Positions 21,370 through 24,769 of a stretch of 24,769 nucleotides of DNA are shown in pieces. This DNA is from a virus: positions 1 to 24,769 of the IMG/VR virus record IMGVR_UViG_3300034104_003960; one strand, written 5' to 3'. Every line of letters begins with the position of its first letter. The stretch's first letter is position 1. Under the pieces are notes generated by a model. The model was given only the letters and a program-made list of their open reading frames with translations. It did not search any database and was not told the origin of the DNA. The position numbers were made by a program, and so were the translations under genes.

Positions 21370-22467
21370 CTATTCAATCACACAAAAAGGTGGCAAATAA
21401 ACCGATTCGCAATCGCACATCCCGAAATAAGCCAACCCATCCGCCTGCGTCACCGCCCGCCGGTAGTGCCTGAATAACGTCGAGCTGCCAGCCGTGTGAC
21501 CCATCGCCGCCTTGGCCTTCGCCTCATCAGTCGCCGCGAGGTAGTGGGAGGCAAACGAATGCCGGAGAATGTCCTGCTCGCCAGCAATGCCAGCCGCCTT
21601 CCTGATCCGTTGCCAAGCTCGCCGCCAACCCGCAGGCAGCACCGGCCCCTCGGTAGGATGACCGACCAGCTCCGCCCGCAGCCTCGGCGTCAGCGGAATG
21701 TGCCGGTCGCTGCCGGTCTTCGATGTCGCAGGCGCAACGTAGATTTCCTTCGCTCCCACGGCCTCCCAGTCAAGCCGGGCGATCTCTCCGCTCTCCGCGT
21801 CCGGTCGGATGCCCGCAAACGCCAACAACGCCACCACACGGCGCTCCTCGACCGACTGGCAATGACCGAGCACCTTCTCGACCTCCGCCAGTGTGAGGAT
21901 CTTGATCTCACTCGATTTACGATGCCGCTCGCGGTAGTTCAACACGGCGAGGATGCGCGTTGTCCGCATATCGATCGTCGCACGGGAGAGTTTCCGATCT
22001 TCGACCAGGGCTTTTTCAATGACACCCCGGTCGATCACCCCGCAGGGCTTTGCCAAAAAACCTTTTGGAACCCACCGCAGCATACGATCCATGTCCTGCC
22101 GGTAGCGTTTCGACCAGCGACCTTCGCCATCGAGAACCGCGCGATCATACCGCTGCAAGAATGTTTCCTGCGCGCCCGAGGTCGCCATTTGCTTCGCGAC
22201 GATCTTCGCCGCCTCGACCAGTCCAACGCCGGTACCTTCGAGGATGCTGATGGCCTCAGTCGCCTGCAAAGCGATCGCGAGAGGTAGCGCCGATCCACGG
22301 ACCCCCGAGGCGTATTGTGACCTGAGCTTGCCCGCGTATCGATTCGCCTCGGACTCCGTGCGGAAGTATTTTTTATGCCGCTTTCCATCGGCGGCCATGC
22401 TCTTCGGGATATTTACCCGCCACCCTTGAGGCGTCTTGAACGGTTTGATCTCAGCTACGCGCGGCAT
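21370..22467 (-). CDS. int: Tyrosine-recombinase integrase
   Basis: This 365-residue integrase would join attP to a host attB. Catalytic residues seen are Arg221 (FAGIRPDAESGEIARLDW), Lys250 (TSKTGSDRHIPL), Arg302 and His303 (DILRHSFASHYLA), His324 (AMGHTAGSSTLF) and nucleophile Tyr335 (RHYRRA). The usual first His of the HxxRH box is replaced by Asp299. I recall similar replacements in integrases of the Verrucomicrobiota/Planctomycetota group. The N-terminus has an arm-binding-like segment (QGWRVNIPKSMAADGKRHKKYFRTESEANRYAGKL). It is read leftward from 22467, away from the attP site 80 bases upstream. Upstream on the coding strand is AAGGTGCAGGCAAG before the ATG. Confidence 0.95.
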   Translation of the reverse strand: MPRVAEIKPFKTPQGWRVNIPKSMAADGKRHKKYFRTESEANRYAGKLRSQYASGVRGSALPLAIALQATEAISILEGTGVGLVEAAKIVAKQMATSGAQETFLQRYDRAVLDGEGRWSKRYRQDMDRMLRWVPKGFLAKPCGVIDRGVIEKALVEDRKLSRATIDMRTTRILAVLNYRERHRKSSEIKILTLAEVEKVLGHCQSVEERRVVALLAFAGIRPDAESGEIARLDWEAVGAKEIYVAPATSKTGSDRHIPLTPRLRAELVGHPTEGPVLPAGWRRAWQRIRKAAGIAGEQDILRHSFASHYLAATDEAKAKAAMGHTAGSSTLFRHYRRAVTQADGLAYFGMCDCESVYLPPFCVIE

Positions 22468-22505
22468 CTTGCCTGCACCTTATGGCCCTTTCGTGCTTTC
22501 TCAAG

Positions 22506-22532
22506 TTTCTTCTTTTTCCCTTTTTGCCCTCT
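22506..22532. other. Pyrimidine tract between integrase and attP
   Basis: An unbroken 20-base pyrimidine run (22506-22525, T-rich) is followed by G and six more pyrimidines. In the reverse direction it is a purine-rich tract in the integrase leader (GGGAAAAAGAAGAAA). It may bend DNA or carry integrase or host-factor sites next to the att core, or simply be part of the integrase promoter region. Confidence 0.35.
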
Positions 22533-22547
22533 AAAACCCTAATAAAA

Positions 22548-22592
22548 TGGAGCCGCTGGTCGGATTTGAACCGACGACCTGCTCATTACGAA
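22548..22592 (-). other. attP core: 3' 45 bases of tRNA-Thr(CGT)
   Basis: On the reverse strand the sequence runs from anticodon loop TTCGTAA (anticodon CGT, Thr) through half-stem TGAGC, variable loop AGGTC, T-stem GTCGG/CCGAC with loop TTCAAAT, and acceptor CAGCGGC, then T and CCA. That is tRNA positions 32-76. Sequence 5' of this (CTGTTC) does not pair with TGAGC, so the tRNA is broken at the anticodon loop. A tRNA 3' fragment 80 bases from an integrase start is the usual attachment core, used to restore the host tRNA after integration. Confidence 0.85.
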
Positions 22593-22780
22593 GAACAGGA
22601 GGACTCGCTATTCATCAAGGATTGCGGGCCTTGTCTTAAAAATGGACCCTTCAGGGACTTATCGCGGATCAAAACCATTTTCGTAGCCTCAACCAAATGA
22701 TCCGGCGAGCATTACCGATGCGGTAAAAGTGTGGACGATTGACGCCCAGCTCGCATACCTCCGCGCTGGATACATGGCGA

Positions 22781-23188
22781 TCACTTCGGCCTTCTCTTTG
22801 CTCCGTATTCGGGAGCCTCTTCGGCGACCATGGATGTCGGGAGGACATGCAGCGCACCGGATGATCCATTCAGCGCAGCGACCGCCCATTCCTCAATGGT
22901 CGAGTACGGGCTCGATTTGAAAGCCTCCGACCAGAGCCGGTATTCCTCAATCGAAGGTTCAAGCGAGATCGACTTCGTGAGCTCAGGCTTCTTCGATTGC
23001 TCTGCTTCTTCTCGCTCGATGGCATCGGTCAAAGCCTTTTGCAGCAGAGTGCTGCGGGACTTCGAGGTAGCATTGGGAGCCAATGCCGAGCGGATAGCGT
23101 GATCGGATCTACCGGTGGCTTCGACAAGCCACTTTCGGTTTCGCCCTAGTTTTTCAAGGCGCTGGTCTATTTCGTCGAACGGAATCAT
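22781..23188 (-). CDS. Putative lysogeny repressor
   Basis: This 135-residue protein, with an N-terminal helix-turn-helix-like region (RLEKLGRNRKWLVEATGRSDHAIRSALAP, about residues 9-37), lies divergent to the early genes across a pair of operator-like palindromes. That is the layout of phage immunity regions. The middle is charged (DAIEREEAEQSKKPELTKS) and the end has a helical SIEEYRLWSEAFKSSPYSTIEEWAVAAL segment that may dimerise. There is no S24-type self-cleaving peptidase, so induction through RecA-stimulated autocleavage is not supported. The family is not recognised beyond this. Confidence 0.7.
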   Translation of the reverse strand: MIPFDEIDQRLEKLGRNRKWLVEATGRSDHAIRSALAPNATSKSRSTLLQKALTDAIEREEAEQSKKPELTKSISLEPSIEEYRLWSEAFKSSPYSTIEEWAVAALNGSSGALHVLPTSMVAEEAPEYGAKRRPK

Positions 23189-23206
23189 GGGGCGAATGTA
23201 CCCTAA

Positions 23207-23225
23207 AAATGGGACTTTCCCATAA
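23207..23225. promoter_or_regulatory. Operator-like palindrome 1
   Basis: AAATGGGACTTTCCCATAA has 6-bp perfect arms (ATGGGA, TCCCAT) and centre 23216. It lies nearer the repressor start (18 bases upstream) and its centre is 52 bp from that of the second site, about five helical turns, on the same face of DNA. Confidence 0.8.
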
Positions 23226-23252
23226 AAATTACGCGATCATGTTATTTTCCTA

Positions 23253-23280
23253 TTGACCTTATGGGAATTTCCCATAAAAA
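23253..23280 (+). promoter_or_regulatory. Rightward early promoter
   Basis: TTGACC (23253-23258) and TAAAAA (23275-23280) are 16 bases apart. The operator at 23259-23277 fills the spacer, so a bound repressor would exclude polymerase. The predicted transcript starts only a few bases before the ATG at 23290, so the mRNA would be almost leaderless. Confidence 0.6.
23259..23277. promoter_or_regulatory. Operator-like palindrome 2
   Basis: TTATGGGAATTTCCCATAA is a perfect 19-bp palindrome with 9-bp arms about a central T (23268). It matches site 1 in its core. It lies between the -35 and -10 boxes of the rightward promoter. Confidence 0.88.
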
Positions 23281-23289
23281 GGGCCCGAC

Positions 23290-23478
23290 ATGAACGCAGA
23301 CACGCTTTCAAAACCGTTTGAAACAAGCACTCTTCCGCAAATCGCGCTCAAGGATCTTCCAGAGCAAACCAAGGACTACATCATCGCGTATTCGGCCACC
23401 GGGCTGACCGTTCAGCAGTCCATCCGCGAAATCCTCACCGCCGCCGCCAAGGCACAGCTCGAAGGAGGTGCGGCGTGA
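23290..23478 (+). CDS. Small early protein after the operators
   Basis: This 62-residue protein (MNADTLSKPFETSTLPQIALKDLPEQTKDYIIAYSATGLTVQQSIREILTAAAKAQLEGGAA) is the first gene of the rightward early operon. The segment EQTKDYIIAYSATGLTVQQSIREILT could be helix-turn-helix or ribbon-helix-helix, so a Cro-like role is possible but not shown. An inverted repeat, TTTCAAA at 23306-23312 and TTTGAAA at 23317-23323, sits within its first codons. Its end contains AAGGAGGTG, which acts as Shine-Dalgarno for the next gene and overlaps its start (GTGA). Confidence 0.65.
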   Translation: MNADTLSKPFETSTLPQIALKDLPEQTKDYIIAYSATGLTVQQSIREILTAAAKAQLEGGAA

Positions 23479-23684
23479 AAACCAAGCCTCGCCTCATCAC
23501 TGCCGCTGCCTTGGCCAAGGAGCTCGGTGTCTCTGCACCGACTGTCCGCAATCTCGAATCCAAGGGAGTCATCAGCCCCGAGTTCCGCATCGACAGCCTT
23601 GTTCGCTACGACCTCGCGAAGGTGCTCATTCAGCTCAAGGACGCACGCACCGCGCCGCCATCTCCAACTGCTCTCACCTACTAA
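23475..23684 (+). CDS. MerR-like helix-turn-helix protein, excisionase-like
   Basis: This 69-residue protein (LITAAALAKELGVSAPTVRNLESKGVISPEFRIDSLVRYDLAKVL) has the MerR/excisionase-type winged-helix pattern: a helix-turn-helix with TVRNLESKG and then a wing with RYDLAKVL. This could be excisionase or an early regulator. It starts with GTG after a strong AGGAGGTG Shine-Dalgarno, one of the very few in the window, and overlaps the preceding stop (GTGA). A near neighbour to the repressor and operators is expected for a lysogeny switch protein. Confidence 0.75.
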   Translation: MKTKPRLITAAALAKELGVSAPTVRNLESKGVISPEFRIDSLVRYDLAKVLIQLKDARTAPPSPTALTY

Positions 23685-23702
23685 CCCCAACCCAATCCAA
23701 AA

Positions 23703-23981
23703 ATGAAAAGATCCGAACGATACTACTCCCAAGCGCGCTCAAGCGCATTCCAATCCGCCGCCTTGTTCATGGGCGGAGTCGCTGCCGCCTGCTGGATACC
23801 TGGCGCAATCATCTCAAATCAGCAAGGCGCGAGCTCGATCTGGCTGCTGATCCTCATCGCTGCAACCGGCGCAGGGCTCATCGCCGCCTTCGCAACCGCG
23901 ACCAACGCCATGCGCGCCTACCGCATCGGCGTCGAAGAAGAGTTCGCCGAAGCCCGCCGCGCGATCCGTCCGCGCCTGTGA
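23703..23981 (+). CDS. Small membrane protein
   Basis: This 92-residue protein has two hydrophobic segments (about residues 14-38, FQSAALFMGGVAAACWIPGAIIS, and about 43-66, SSIWLLILIAATGAGLIAAFAT) and charged ends. The C-terminus (IGVEEEFAEARRAIRPRL) is likely cytoplasmic. It lies in the early operon, so it could act in superinfection exclusion or lysogenic conversion. The leader is A/C-rich (AACCCCAACCCAATCCAAAA). No family is recognised. Confidence 0.65.
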   Translation: MKRSERYYSQARSSAFQSAALFMGGVAAACWIPGAIISNQQGASSIWLLILIAATGAGLIAAFATATNAMRAYRIGVEEEFAEARRAIRPRL

Positions 23982-24003
23982 ATCTCCAACCATAGCTACA
24001 ACC

Positions 24004-24243
24004 ATGATCTTTCACATCACCCAACGCATCAAAAATCCAACCGTCATCGTCGCCAGCCGGACACAAATCACCGACAGCGTCACGACACGGCAAATCGCCG
24101 GGACCATGCACCTAGTCATGCCGCACTCGGCGCGCGAGGTGCTCGCCCTGCAAATGCTCGAACACCAAGTCGAGAAGTTCGCCCCTGCCTACGGCAACGG
24201 CGTGCTCATCACCGAGGCCGCGCACGCGAAACTCAACGCCTAA
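24004..24243 (+). CDS. Hypothetical early protein
   Basis: This 79-residue protein opens MIFHITQRIKNPTVIVASRTQITDSVTTRQIAGTMHLVMPHSAREVLALQMLEHQVEKFAPAYGN. The strands at the start and the helix at REVLALQMLEHQVEKF give a small alpha/beta look. No domain is recognised. It starts with an A/C-rich leader (CTCCAACCATAGCTACAACC) and is followed after 4 bases by the next gene. Confidence 0.6.
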   Translation: MIFHITQRIKNPTVIVASRTQITDSVTTRQIAGTMHLVMPHSAREVLALQMLEHQVEKFAPAYGNGVLITEAAHAKLNA

Positions 24244-24247
24244 CACC

Positions 24248-24433
24248 ATGGCATTCGACCCTACCACCTACGACGACAACACCCTCGTGGAGGCGATCAA
24301 AAGCCTTCGCCACAGCCGCAGCGACTACCTCGGGAGCTGGGGAAAGAAACGCCTCGCCGTTCTCGAACACGAGGCCAACCGCCGGAAGCTGACAATTCAA
24401 CCCACCCCGAAAAATGAACGCCACGCAATCTGA
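24248..24433 (+). CDS. Small hypothetical early protein
   Basis: This 61-residue protein (MAFDPTTYDDNTLVEAIKSLRHSRSDYLGSWGKKRLAVLEHEANRRKLTIQPTPKNERHAI) is mostly helical and basic. The leader is just CTAACACC before the ATG. Its last codons overlap the start of the next gene by 20 bases, so it is probably translated in coupling. The family is not recognised. Confidence 0.6.
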   Translation: MAFDPTTYDDNTLVEAIKSLRHSRSDYLGSWGKKRLAVLEHEANRRKLTIQPTPKNERHAI

Positions 24434-24764
24434 CTTTGATTTTGAATCGAAGCGGATGCCAGTGCCGGCAGCGGCGGAGGTTGATCAGTTGATCGATTTC
24501 CTTCTCTGGTCATCGGCCAAGAGCTGGGTCAACGCAAAGCAGATTGCCGCGATCCTTGGCTTCAACGAACGCAAGATCCGATCACTCGCTCAGCACTCGG
24601 AGGGTATCATCATCAGCGGCCCCGGCTGTCCCGGATACCGCCACATCAACCACTGCACCTTCGACGAGTGCCGCGAGGTCTATCAGCGCCTCGATTCGCA
24701 ATGCGATGCCATGAAGCGCCGCTCGATCCAAATCCGCCAAATGGCGCATCGCCTCATTTCCTAA
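24414..24764 (+). CDS. Winged-helix-like phage early protein
   Basis: This 116-residue protein has a helix-turn-helix pattern SWVNAKQIAAILGFNERKIRSLAQHSEGIIISGPGCPGYRHINHCTFDECREVYQRLDSQCDAMKRRSIQIRQMAHRL. The GYRHINHCT region with RSLAQHSEGIIISGPG is one I know from proteins of phage early regions, of unknown role but likely DNA-binding. The gene is complete, ending at TAA (24762-24764), and the window ends 5 bases later with CACCC, like the leader of a following gene. No replication gene is reached. Confidence 0.7.
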   Translation: MNATQSDFDFESKRMPVPAAAEVDQLIDFLLWSSAKSWVNAKQIAAILGFNERKIRSLAQHSEGIIISGPGCPGYRHINHCTFDECREVYQRLDSQCDAMKRRSIQIRQMAHRLIS

Positions 24765-24769
24765 CACCC

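Noticed and set aside
22548-22592. Functional complete tRNA gene
   Set aside because: Only positions 32-76 are present. The D arm, 5' acceptor strand and pairing anticodon half-stem are absent.
22482-22700. Forward ORF containing RWSDLNRRPAHYE
   Set aside because: It reads across the complement of the tRNA-Thr fragment. This is a familiar false ORF from tRNA sequence.
1-24769. CRISPR arrays, rRNA genes, insertion sequences
   Set aside because: No regularly spaced identical repeats, rRNA-like stretches or transposase genes were seen on either strand.

Overview
The window is about 24.8 kb of a temperate, lambda-like siphophage genome (tailed phage with a long non-contractile tail). The order is terminase, head, tail, tail fibre, lysis, integrase and immunity genes. 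Coding is dense, with many 4-base ATGA or GTGA overlaps, and is about 60% GC where I counted it in the portal gene. Shine-Dalgarno sites are almost absent. The integrase C-terminus (LRHSFAS, then HYRRAVTQADGLAYF) resembles what I know from integrases of the Verrucomicrobiota/Planctomycetota group. I therefore infer a Verrucomicrobiota host, with moderate confidence.

Layout. 1-2419: small and large terminase subunits. 2423-3264: a reverse-strand, AT-richer accessory cassette (acidic protein, GGxRxGAGRP/ribbon-helix-helix-like protein, small protein) with its own promoter. 3336-7103: gpW-position protein, portal, ClpP-like prohead protease fused to a scaffold region, major capsid. 7191-8339: connector and tail terminator candidates, tail tube. 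8403-12961: unknown protein, G/GT tail chaperones with a frameshift site, unknown protein, tape measure. 12980-16336: distal tail or baseplate proteins, mostly unrecognised. 16343-19131: tail fibre and its small partner. 19128-20330: lysis genes. 20345-21318: metallophosphoesterase and small DNA-binding-like protein. 21370-22592: integrase (reverse strand) and a 45-base 3' fragment of tRNA-Thr(CGT), read here as attP. 22781-24764: repressor, operator region and rightward early genes.

Immunity genes lie directly beyond the tRNA fragment, and other phage genes lie on its opposite side. The fragment therefore looks like attP of an unintegrated or circular phage genome, not a prophage end. Replication genes are not seen and presumably lie beyond the right end.

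The most unusual feature is a strand-specific motif, TTTGACA (often TTTTGACAC). It occurs eight times upstream of start codons in the structural region, in seven cases 19-22 bases before the start, and no plausible -10 box follows it. Five copies sit just behind a stem-loop. One copy is inside the protease gene, exactly before an in-frame ATG that would open a nested scaffold gene. Genes lacking the motif often have an A/C-rich leader instead. Other notable items are a textbook GGGAAAC slippery site abutting the stop codon of the tail-chaperone gene, a 28-residue repeat array in the tape measure, a start codon in the loop of a perfect 12-bp hairpin, and paired 19-bp operators with a nearly leaderless early promoter.
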